Assembly (NCBI RefSeq): GCF_030813695.1
Contig: NZ_JAUSVA010000002.1
Coordinates: forward strand, 9,122,015-9,186,014
Source of the DNA: Kitasatospora herbaricolor
GTDB taxonomy: Bacteria > Actinomycetota > Actinomycetes > Streptomycetales > Streptomycetaceae
Direction of reading: 5' to 3'
DNA length: 64,000 bases
The position numbers and the translations under genes were made by a program. The notes beneath the pieces are model-generated. The model saw only the letters and a program-made list of their open reading frames with translations, ran no database searches and had not been told where the DNA came from. Shown here piece after piece: positions 36,535 through 46,500 of this stretch. Each line of letters begins with the position of its first letter. The stretch's first letter is position 1.

Positions 36535-37089
36535 ATGAGCGGTTCGTCGTTCCAGATCGACCTCGACGAGGTCGAGGCTGCGGCCAAGAAGATCCGGACC
36601 ATGCTGGACGACCTGGAGGCCCCGGCCGCCCGGCTGGACGCCGTGATCAAGCAGATCCAGCCGACGGTCTACGGCACCGACAACGTGGGCAAGTCGCTGA
36701 CCGGCGGCACGTCCTCGGTCGGCGGACTGTCCGAGCACCAGAAGCAGGTCTTCGAGGGCGTCAAGCGCTACCTGCAGAACTCGGCGCAGCTGGCGGCGAA
36801 CCTGGAGCTGATGTGCCAGCGCTACCGGGCGACCGACGAGGCCCGCGCGGTCGACCTGCGGGCCCTGGACGGGGGCCGCGGCGAGACCGAGCCCGTCCCG
36901 GCGAGCCTGCCCACGGTGCAGGAGCCGCCGATCCCGCAGAAGGACCCGGTCACGCTGCACGTCCCGCACGGCCAGGCGGACATCTACCACGACCCGACGG
37001 CCCCCGAACTCGACTACAACGAGCGCGATCCGGACCCCGAGCCGATCCCGCGCCCGGCTCCCGGCGGCGCGCACAACCAGCTGATCTGA
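36535..37089 (+). CDS. WXG100-like small helical protein
   Basis: A 184-residue protein. The first ~110 residues look like an ESX-type helical hairpin: FQIDLDEVEAAAKKIRTMLD, then PAARLDAVIKQIQPTVYGTD, then VFEGVKRYLQNSAQLAANLE and LMCQRYRATDEARA. The exact WXG is absent (VYGTDNVG occupies the turn). The C-terminal 70 residues are Pro/Asp-rich (DYNERDPDPEPIPRPAP), as in WXG100-type export chaperones or secreted partners in actinobacterial T7SS loci. First gene of a four-gene forward set ending in a giant toxin. Confidence 0.75.
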   Translation: MSGSSFQIDLDEVEAAAKKIRTMLDDLEAPAARLDAVIKQIQPTVYGTDNVGKSLTGGTSSVGGLSEHQKQVFEGVKRYLQNSAQLAANLELMCQRYRATDEARAVDLRALDGGRGETEPVPASLPTVQEPPIPQKDPVTLHVPHGQADIYHDPTAPELDYNERDPDPEPIPRPAPGGAHNQLI

Positions 37090-37309
37090 TCGGTCGGTCC
37101 GTCCGACCGGCGGCCGCCCACGCGGGCCGGGGCCGCCGCCCCGGGGGGCCCGGGAGGCCCACCGGCGCCGGGCGGCCCGGCACCGCACCCGCTCCGCCGT
37201 ACCGGTGACACGGCGTCGGGCCCGGGGACCCCGGGCCCGGCCGTCCGTCGCCCCCTCATTCCCCTCATCCGTCCCAGGCCAGCCGGCCAGCCGAAGAGAG
37301 CGACTCGTC

Positions 37310-39586
37310 ATGATCGAGCTGCCGTCCGACCTCGCCGAGGTGCTGAAGGTCGTCCAGAGCAACGAGCACGGCTCCGGCATCGTGTTCCCGAACGCCAACG
37401 AGGAGTTGCTGGCCGAGCTGGCAGCCGCCTGGGAGGCCTGGAACACCGCCGCCGAACCCGCGGTCCGCACCATCGTGGCGAGCGCCAACCGGGCGATGGC
37501 CAACATGTCCGGCGCCGCCGCCGACAGCTTCGAGGCCTACCTGCGCAAGTACGCCGGCACCGACCAGTCGCACGCGGTCACCACCCTGGACGCCGGGGTC
37601 GCGATGGCCCAGTCGCTGCGTGGGGCCGAGCAGGCGGTGACCCAGACCAAGAGCGAGATGGTCCGTGAACTCCGTTACGCGAAGGAGTACATGGACCAGA
37701 ACCCGGCCGGCAAGCACGACGACATCGCCCAGTCCGAAGGCATCAAGACGGCCGCGGACACCTACAACCGCTACGTCGGCCAGGTCGGCACCAGCGTCGA
37801 CTCTATGCTCCGGGAGAGCGCCGGCCACATCGAGCGGATGACCGGTGCCGGCCAGATCGCCACCCTCGGCAGCCACGGCGACGGAACGACGGCCCCGACC
37901 CGGGGCACTGCGGCCGGCGCCTCGTTCGACCCCTCCACCCTCCAGCGCCCGGACGGCGTGGACCTGGCCTCCTACTCCGGGGCCGTCCCGCCCGGCGGCT
38001 CGGCGGCCGAGTTCTCCCCCTTCAGCGCCGCGGACGGAGGGCCCGGCGGGATGCCGGGCACGCTTCCGGACGGAATGGGGGGCGTCGGAGGGTCCGGTGG
38101 CAGCCCCTACCGGCCGCAGCTGGCCTCCTTCAAGCCCTTCGAGCCGCCGGCCCCCGGCGGCCTGGGCGGCTTCGGCGGCGTGTCGGGCGGCGGGTCCGGC
38201 GGCGGCATCGGGATGGGCGGCGCCGACCTGCCCGTCTACCGGCCCAACCCCACGAGCCTCAGCCTGGCAGGACTCTCCGGGTCGCAGAGCAGCTTCGACC
38301 CGAGCGGCGGGATCGGCGGCGCACTGAGCCCGTGGAGCGGGACCGGTCGTGGCTCGTCCGGATCGGGACCCACCCTCGCGGGGGGATCGTTCGGCGGAGC
38401 CTTCGGCGGGGCGTCGCCGTTCGGGGGCCTGGGCCTGCCGGGTGGCCTCGGCTCCGGCGCGACCCGGCCGTCCACCGGCGGCAGCCGGTTCACGCCGGGC
38501 TCCACCACCGCCGCGTCGGCCGGACGGGGCGTCACGGGGACCACCGGACGGAGCCTCGGCGGCGGCATGCCGGGTGCCGGCGGTGCCGGCCGCGGCTCGG
38601 CCGGGGGTGCGGCCGGCGGCTTCGGCGGCGGTCGCGGGGGCGGCAGCGGATCGGTCGCCGGCGCCCGGGCCGGCAGCGCGCGATCGGGGCTGGGAGTCGC
38701 CGGCAGCGGCGAGGGTTCCACCCGCTCCGGTCTCGGCTCCGGCGCGGGCTCGGGGCGCGGCGGTGCGGGCGGGGCCGCCGGCGCCGGTGCGGGCACCGGC
38801 CGCAGCGCCTCGGCCGCCGGTGCGGGCGGCGCCCACGCGGGCGGTCACCCGGGCGGCGGCGGTGGCCGCGGGGGCAAGGGCAAGGGCGAGGGCAACCGCT
38901 TCGTCCGGCCCAGCCGGTTCGGCGAGTGCGGAGCGGAGGACGAGGACGGCTCGGCGCTCACCGACTCCGGTGTCCAGGGGCAGGCCGTTCGGCACGAGCA
39001 GGGCGACCGCCGGATGGAGCAGATGCGCCGCCGCTGGCTGGACGCCGCCCGCAGCGACGACCAGGGCGCCCCGCAGGGCACGGGCGCGCAGCACGCGGGC
39101 CGGCCCGGCCCGGACGGCGCGGACGGCGCCGACACCGCGAGCAGCGAGCAGGCGCTGCTGACCCAGCTCGCCAGCGCGGTGCTGGGCACCGCAGCGCCGC
39201 AGGCCGATGTCCCGGACACCGGCGCGGCGACCACCGAGCCGGCGGGCACACACCTCGCGTCCGCCACGCCCACCGCGACGGCCGCACCGCAGGGTGCGGC
39301 CGACACCACGGCCACCGGCGACGACGCCTACCTCGACCGGGCCCGTGCGGCGGCCGCCCGCCGCGGCCGGCCCGACGAGGAGGCCCCGGCGGGGCGCGCT
39401 CCGGAGGCCGGCGCGTCGCCCTCCACCACGCCCGCCGCCGAGGCCGGGCGCCCCGCGCCCCTGCGGGAGGAGGGCGGGTTCCAGGTGCCCAGCCCGTTCC
39501 TCCGCGCCGCGCTGTCCCGGCTGGCCGCCACCGGCTCGCTGGAGGGCGCCGACGCCGCCCGCCCGGCACCGGCGGCCGGCCGATGA
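37310..39586 (+). CDS. WXG100-like/PPE-type protein with Gly-rich region
   Basis: A 758-residue protein. Residues 1-185 are long helices typical of WXG100-like export domains: MIELPSDLAEVLKVVQSNEH, LAAAWEAWNTAAEPAVRTIV, AADTYNRYVGQVGTSVDSML. Residues ~230-530 are Gly/Ser/Pro-rich and low complexity (GGFGGGRGGGSGS and similar). At ~535-570 there is a conserved-looking FVRPSRFGECGAEDEDGSAL-TDSGV, then a helix with EQMRRRWLDAARSDDQ; the C-terminus is Ala/Thr-rich and ends FLRAALSRLAATGSLEGADA. Such proteins are either T7SS substrates or surface partners. Start at 37310, GAAGAGAG upstream. Confidence 0.75.
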   Translation: MIELPSDLAEVLKVVQSNEHGSGIVFPNANEELLAELAAAWEAWNTAAEPAVRTIVASANRAMANMSGAAADSFEAYLRKYAGTDQSHAVTTLDAGVAMAQSLRGAEQAVTQTKSEMVRELRYAKEYMDQNPAGKHDDIAQSEGIKTAADTYNRYVGQVGTSVDSMLRESAGHIERMTGAGQIATLGSHGDGTTAPTRGTAAGASFDPSTLQRPDGVDLASYSGAVPPGGSAAEFSPFSAADGGPGGMPGTLPDGMGGVGGSGGSPYRPQLASFKPFEPPAPGGLGGFGGVSGGGSGGGIGMGGADLPVYRPNPTSLSLAGLSGSQSSFDPSGGIGGALSPWSGTGRGSSGSGPTLAGGSFGGAFGGASPFGGLGLPGGLGSGATRPSTGGSRFTPGSTTAASAGRGVTGTTGRSLGGGMPGAGGAGRGSAGGAAGGFGGGRGGGSGSVAGARAGSARSGLGVAGSGEGSTRSGLGSGAGSGRGGAGGAAGAGAGTGRSASAAGAGGAHAGGHPGGGGGRGGKGKGEGNRFVRPSRFGECGAEDEDGSALTDSGVQGQAVRHEQGDRRMEQMRRRWLDAARSDDQGAPQGTGAQHAGRPGPDGADGADTASSEQALLTQLASAVLGTAAPQADVPDTGAATTEPAGTHLASATPTATAAPQGAADTTATGDDAYLDRARAAAARRGRPDEEAPAGRAPEAGASPSTTPAAEAGRPAPLREEGGFQVPSPFLRAALSRLAATGSLEGADAARPAPAAGR

Positions 39587-39664
39587 CGCCTGCCGACCGG
39601 CCGCAGTCCCGTCACCCCGCCGCTCTTCCGACCGGCACCCCGACCAGCCAGAGGTGGAACCGCC

Positions 39665-40516
39665 GTGGATGAGCAGCCCGAGCTGCAGCCGACCCGGGTG
39701 ACCCAACGGGTCGTCGCACAGGCTGAGCCGGTACGGGAGGCTTTGCGTCCGACGGACGTCGAGCCGATGCAGGCGCCTTTGCGTGCGATGGAGGCTGAGC
39801 CGATGCAGGCGCCTTTGCGTGCGATGGAGGCCGAGCCCATGCAGGCCGCCTTGCGTCCGTTGGAGGCCGAAGCGGTGCATCCGCTTGCCGCCCGGACCCG
39901 TAGCACCGCGCTCCGCAGCCCCGAGGGCGAGTCCTTGGCGGCGCAGGACTCGCTGGGCGCGGAGCAGGGAGAGGCGACGGCTACCAAGCGGCTGGCCACC
40001 CCCACGGGTCAGGACGGCCTGCCCACCTCCCCGACGGCGGCCGCCGCCACCGTGCCCGGGTCGGCGGGCAGCGGGTTCCAGATCGACCCCGAGCAGTACA
40101 GCGCGGCCATCGGGCCGATCCTGGCCGCCTCCGACCAACTGGCGCAACTGGTCACCGGCCTGACGGCCTACCTGGACCACACGCACTCCACCGCCCCCTG
40201 GGGCAACGACGAGTCGGGCAAGAAGTTCGCCGAGGGGGAGAAGGGCTACCTGACGTACAGCACGGGCACCCTCAAGGGACTCAAGGGGATGCCCGAAGCC
40301 GTGCGTTACATCGCCGACGGCCTGAAGGCGATGACCGAGAACTACCGCAACAGCGAGGCGGCCACCGCCGAGGTCTTCGGTGGCGGCAGCGCCGAGGCGG
40401 ACGTCGCGGCCGTCCGCCAGCCCGCGTCATGGAGCGCACCGGTGGACCCGACCCTGCCCACCGCCACCCTGCGCGGCATCGCCGACGCGCCGTCGCACAC
40501 CAACCGAAAGGCCTGA
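39665..40516 (+). CDS. WXG100-like protein with 12-residue N-terminal repeats
   Basis: A 283-residue protein from a GTG (GTG GAT GAG CAG). Residues ~20-67 hold four copies of a 12-residue unit, AEPxxxxLRxxE, encoded by 36-bp DNA repeats. Residues ~135-245 form a WXG100-type helical hairpin: QIDPEQYSAAIGPILAASDQ, AQLVTGLTAYLDHTHSTAPW, then GNDESGKKFAEGEKGYLTYS and PEAVRYIADGLKAMTENYRN. The APWGNDESGKKF turn corresponds to the WXG position. It lies four bases before the giant toxin gene, so it may be its export partner. Confidence 0.75.
   Translation: MDEQPELQPTRVTQRVVAQAEPVREALRPTDVEPMQAPLRAMEAEPMQAPLRAMEAEPMQAALRPLEAEAVHPLAARTRSTALRSPEGESLAAQDSLGAEQGEATATKRLATPTGQDGLPTSPTAAAATVPGSAGSGFQIDPEQYSAAIGPILAASDQLAQLVTGLTAYLDHTHSTAPWGNDESGKKFAEGEKGYLTYSTGTLKGLKGMPEAVRYIADGLKAMTENYRNSEAATAEVFGGGSAEADVAAVRQPASWSAPVDPTLPTATLRGIADAPSHTNRKA
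39722..39865. repeat. Four 36-bp in-frame tandem repeats
   Basis: Units at 39722, 39758, 39794 and 39830. The two middle units differ by a base or two; the outer ones are more divergent. They encode AEPVREALRPTD, VEPMQAPLRAME, AEPMQAPLRAME and AEPMQAALRPLE. Confidence 0.9.
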
Positions 40517-40520
40517 TCCG

Positions 40521-43500
40521 ATGGCGGTCGAGCTGCCCGAACCCCTCCAGTGGGTGCTCCTCCTGCTGGCCGGCACCCGCTGGCCGGAGGCGGACGAGGA
40601 CATGCTGCGCGACATGGCGGAGCGCTGGCGACAAGGGGCCGAGACCCTCAAGGACGCCGGTGAGGCCGCGGACTCCGCGCTGAAGCGAGCACTGGAGGGC
40701 CAGCAGGGCGTGGCCGCCGAGGCGTTGGCCAAGCACTGGGCGCAGTTCACCGTGGGCAAGGGCACCGAGCAGGACCCGGGTTACTTCCCCGGGCTGGTGC
40801 AGGCCTGCAACGGCATGGGCGACATGCTGGAGGCAATGGCCAACTCGGCGGAGACCGCCAAGATCCAGATCATCGCGCAACTCGGCATCCTGGCCTTCGA
40901 GGTCGCCACGGCCGAGGCTGAGGCGCCGTTCACCGCCGGTCTCTCGCTGGCCGAGATCCCGGTGTTCGTCGGGATCAGCCGGACGGTCGTCCAGCAGATC
41001 CTCAAGCAACTGCTGAAGGAGGCCCTGGAGTTCGCCGCCAAGCAGGCGGCCCAGATGGCCGCCATCAACCTGATGGCCCAGAGCATCGAGCTGATGGAGG
41101 GCCACCGCAAGAGCATCGACATGAAGGAGCTGGGCCAGAACGCCCTCGGCGGCGCCGTCGCCGGCGCCAGCGGACACCTGATCGGCAAGGGGCTGAGCGG
41201 CGCGGGTTCGAAGCTCGGCCTGGCCGGCGCCATGCAGACCACCGGCGGAAAGATGGTCCACGGCGCGGCCGTCGGAGTCGGTGCGGACGTGTCGACCCAG
41301 CTGATCACCACCGGCCACGTCGAGGGCGGTAGCCTGCTCGGGTCGGGTCTCAGCGGCGGTGCCGCGGTGGGCCTGCGGGCCGGATCGGCGAACATCAAGG
41401 GCCGGTTCAACGGCCCGCCGGCCGGTCCCACCCCGCACAGCGCTCCGCCCACGGGTGGTGGAGCCGCCACCAGCACCGGGGGCAAGCCCATCGGCGGTTC
41501 CCTGTCGGGGGCCGGTTCCGGCTCGGGTTCCCTGCCCGGTTCGGGAGCCGGTGCCGGGCCGTCCGGTGCCGCCTCGGCGGGCGCTGCCTCCTCCGGTCCG
41601 GCTTCCACCGGCGCCTCCTCCGGCGCTGCTTCGGCGGGCGCCGGCTCGACGGGCGCCGCTTCGTCCGGCGGGGCCGGGCACGGTGACAGCACACCGGCCT
41701 TCTCCAGGCCGGATGCCGCCACCTCCGCCTACCAGGGCCCCGCCGGGGGGACCGGTACCCGAGGCACCCTCGACGGCGCCGACGCTTCCTCGGCCTCCGG
41801 GGCCGGGCACACCACGTCCGGCGGCCGTTCGACCGACACCGGCGCAGGCAGTGCGTCCGCTGCAGGCAGTAGCGCCGGCGCAGGCGGCCGAGGAGCGGGC
41901 GGCCTGGTCCCGTTCGGCTCCGACCGAACGGCCACGCCGGGCCCGGTCGCCGACCACACCACCGGGACGCCCGCCACCCCCGCGGCGGCTTCGGCCCCCG
42001 CGCACGTCCCGGCCCAGGAGAGCGCGCCGCGCGGTACGGAACCGGCCGCCCCGCGCGCCACCGCGCCGGAGGCCGCCCCGCACCAGGCGGCTCCGGCTCC
42101 GTCGCACACCCCGGTCGCGGAGAGCACTCAGTCGCACACCCCGGTCGCGGAGAGTGCGCCGGCACCGTCGCACACCCCGGCGACCGAGAGCGCGCCGCGC
42201 AACGCCGCGCCGGAGAACACCGTGCACCCCGCCGAGCCCGCCCCGGCGGCGGACCGGCGCGCCGACACCCAGCCGAGCACCGGCGGCCTGCAGCGGCCCG
42301 AGCCGCAGCAGACGGCGGCAGCCGACGCGCCGACCCGCACCACACCGGACGCCGTCCCCCGGCAGTCTGCCCCCGACCCGACTCCCGTCGACACCGGCCG
42401 GACGGCCGAGAGCCGTACCGAGCCGACCCCGGCGAACCACGTCCCGACTCCGGCCCCGACCGTGACGCCGGCGCTGCACAGCACGCCGGAGCAGGCTCCG
42501 AGCGCCACGCCGCACGAGGCGCCCGCCGCCTCGCCGTCGCGCTCCGAGACCCCGGCCGCCGCTCCCTCCCGGGAGACGTCCCCGCCGCCCCCGCCGACGC
42601 ACAGCACGCCCGACCACACCCCGAACGCGGCTCCGCACGAGACGCCGGCCGCCGCCTCCGCCACCCCGCCGCCCGGCCACGCCACGCCGTCCGCCGCCCC
42701 GGCCGCCCACGCGACGGCGGCGCCCGGCGGTGCGCCGACGGCCCACGGGCCTTCCCAGGGGCCGTCCGGCCCGGCGGCGCCCCACCCGTCGGCGGGGGAC
42801 CACCCGGTGCCGACCACTCGTGAGCCCGCCGACACCGGCACGAGCCGGCTCGACACCGCAGGCATGCCGCCCGGCATGTCCGTCCCCACCGCCCGGCCGG
42901 CGGCCGGCGACCAGCCTTCCCGCTCGACCGAGACCCCGTCCGTACCGCCGCCGCCCCCGGCGGACACGAGCGCGGCCGCCGCCGGCACGCCGCACGGCGT
43001 CCAGGGCGGCGCCGCTCCTCGGAGCGGGACCCCTCACGGCCCGTCGGCCGCCCCGCCGCCGCAGTCGACCCGGACGGCTCCGCCGATTCCGCCGCGCCGC
43101 CAGGCGCAGCCGTCGGGGCAGCAGCCTCCGGTTCAGAATCCGGTGCAGCATCCGGTGCAGCCTCCGGCTTCCGGTGGGGGTCGGACGGCTCCGCCGATTC
43201 CGCCGCGTCGTCAGGCGCAGCCGTCGGGGCAGCAGCCTCCGGTTCAGCACCCGGCGCAGCACCCGGCGCAGAACCCGACCCAGCAGCCGGTCTCGAACGC
43301 CGGCCGGACCGCGCCGCCGATCCCCCCGCGCGCCGCTCCGTCCGCGCCGGGCCGGACCGCCCCGCCGATTCCGCCGCGTACGCAGGCGCAGCCGTCCGCG
43401 CAGCACCCGACGGCCAACCCCACCTCGAACCCGGCCCAGCACCCGACCCAGAACCCGACCCAGAACCCGAACCAGGGCAACACCGCCGGCACCCCGGGCG

Positions 43501-46500
43501 GGTCCGGCACGCCGCACCGCCCGCTGACCTCGCAGGCGGCCGACCAGATCCACCAGACCGAACGCAACCAGCGGCAGGCCGAGCTGGACGCGCTGCGTCA
43601 GGGAGGCTCCGGCCGGGTCGGCCGGACGGCCCAGGAGATGGGCCGGGAGCAGCAGTTCACCATCACCCGGCCGCCCGAGGCGGCCCAGCTGGTCCGTGAC
43701 GTGCCGACGATGTCCGCGCAGGAGCGGGCCCAGACCCTGGACGCGCTGCGCCCGGAGTACCGGCGCTGGCTGGCCAAGGACCCGGCGTTCGTGGACGCGC
43801 TGCGCGGCGCCCTGCCGGCCAAGGAGTTCGCTACCACGGCCGCCCGGCTGATGGTGGACGTCGACAGCCGTACCGCCCAGCCGGTCTCGGCCCGGGCCCA
43901 GGCGCGCGCACAGGCCGAGCGGATGCTCCAGGACCCCGACGTGGCGGCCAGGTTGCTGAAGGGCGGCGCCGGGATCGTGGTGGTCCCCAAGGACGTCTCG
44001 ATGACCTCGGTCAACGCCTTCCACGGGCTGCGCGGGACGACGGCCGGCGGCGCGTCCGGCGGCGGACGCGGCTGGGACGACGTGCGCGGCTCGGGCGGGC
44101 GGCGGGCCGCCGTCACCGAGGAGAACCTGCTCGGGGAGAGCACCTCGGTCGGCAACGCGACCCACTACGCGGACGGCTACTCCACCACCACGCACGAGTT
44201 CGCGCACACCGTCCACCAGTACGGCCTCCCCGCCCCGGACCGGGCCACGATCACCAGCAGTTACCAGAGCAAGCTGAACGACCCGAACGCGGCCTGGACG
44301 GACGGGCCGCGCCAGGACCTCCACGGCAACCCGGTCGACAACTACGGCTCGCGGGACGAGTTGGAGTACTTCGCCCAGGTGACCAACGCCTACCTGGGCA
44401 CCAACCACGGGACCGACCCGCACACCGGGCAGCAGCGCAACAACGGCCCGGCCTGGGTGCGGGCGAACGAGCCGGCCCTGCTCCCGCTGCTGGAGCGGCT
44501 CTACGGCCCGGACCCCGTCCCGGGGACGCACGCCCCGGCGAACCCGGTCGAGGCGACCCGGGCCGAGAACGACATGTACCAAGGGCTCCGGGACTTCATG
44601 GAGGGCGTCGAGCACCAGCCCGCCGCCGCCACGCCCGCGCCCGCCCACACCCCGCCGCCGGCCCCTTCGCACGCCCCGCCGCCGGTACCCGGCAGTGCGG
44701 CGCCCACCCCGGGGACGCACGGCACGCCCAACCCCGCCCACCCGGTGGCGCCCCCGCCGCCGGCTCCCACGACCTACCCGACGCCCGACGGCATGACCGA
44801 CCGGGAGACGGCGGAGTCCGAGTTCCGGCTCGGCACCGCCGCGCTCCTGGAGCAGACCGTCGTCGAGCGGCTCGGCGGGAGCGGACTCGGCCTGCCGCCC
44901 GGCTCCCTCGTGCTCGGCGGCGGCGGAGGCGTCGCCGCCCTCCAGTTGCACCGTCCCGTCCAGGACCTCGACATGCGCCTGTCCTTCGGCGGCGACGGGA
45001 TCAGGAACCCCAACGAGGTGCTCCGCTTCCTGGCGGACGAAGTGCTCACGGACAGCCAGGTGGTGCCCGGCCGGCGTACCGCCTCGACCACGGTGACCGG
45101 TCGCTTCGGCGGCCTCGACGTCAGCATCACGCTGGCGCCGGTGCGCTCCCAGGAGCACCCGATGGAGGTGGTCGTCAACGGCGAGACCCACAACGGCGAG
45201 ACCGTCCCGCTGAAGGTGGTGGCGAGCGAGGACCTGCTGGGCGACAAGCTCGCCGCGCTGGCGATGCGCAAGCAGGACGCCAAGGTTGACGTGGCGATGC
45301 TCCGCGAGAAGCGGGTCCGCGACGCCCTGGACGTGCTGACGCTGCACTCCAAGCTCGACCCGGCCGCGCTGGACCACCTGCGGGACGGCCGCGAGTCGAT
45401 GCGGCCGGCGATCGGCAAGCTGGCCGACGTGGTCGCGGAGGTCTCCAGGCACTCGGCGGACCGGTTCACCCCGGCGCAGTTGCACACCCTGGAGGAGATC
45501 TCCCAGCGTCTCGGCAGCGAACCGACGGCCCGGCCGGTCAGGGAGCCGAAGGGCGCCAAGCCGACTCCCGAGCAGCTGGCGGAGCTGCGTGCCGCGAAGG
45601 AGGAGGCGAAGCGCCTCAAGGCGGCCGCCGCCGCCGCTGCCGGCAACGGCAACGCCAACGCCAACGCCAACGCCAACGCCCATGCCAGCGGGTCCACTTC
45701 GACCACCGACCGCGGCAACCCGGCCAACCCGCCCACCCCGACCCCCCCGGCCAACCCGGCCAACCCGCCCCATCCCACCCCGAGTACCGACAGCCGCACC
45801 ACCTCGGCACCGCCGCCCCCGCCCCCGCCGCCGCCCGCCTTCACCACCGGCCCGGTCTCCCGCGGGCTGCACCCGACGCAGGCCCCGCCGCCCCCGCCGC
45901 CCGCGCCGACGGTCAACCGCAACGACGCGCCGATGGACACGGACATGGGCTCCCGCACCCCGAGCCCCGCCCTGGACGAGGACATGGGCGTGCACTCCCA
46001 GAGCTCCGAACCGGGCCCGGTGCAGCCGGCGACCGTCCCGCCGCGCCGGCCGCTGCCGGTCGCCGTGCAGACCGGCTTCACCGGCGATCCGCGGTTCCCG
46101 CTCCGGGGCGACCAGGTGTGGCTGACCGAGGTGCTCCCGTCCAACGACCGGCCGATGACCCGGTTCGGGTCCGACCAGCGTTCGCACACCGTGCCGTGGG
46201 TGCTCACCCGGCGCGCCGCGGAGGGCCTGGCGAACCGTACGGCGGACTCCGTGTGGAACGAACTGGTTTCGGACATCAAGGAGTTCCAGAACTACCCGCC
46301 GCTGCCGAAGGGCGCGGCGGCCGCCGAACACCAGACGGTGGTGGCACGCTGGAACGACATCATGGGCCGGCTCGGCGAGCTGCCGGAGCATCCGCCGGCC
46401 GACCTGCCCCTGCAGGAGTGGCACCGCAGCCTCGGCGACCTGGTCTCCGGCTACATCGAGTTGTCCCAGATCACCTCCTTCGCCTCCTTCGCCGACGGCG

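Noticed and set aside
43071..43379. Insertion or mobile repeat in the toxin
   Set aside because: Repeats are in frame and encode a proline motif within a linker; internal duplication explains them.
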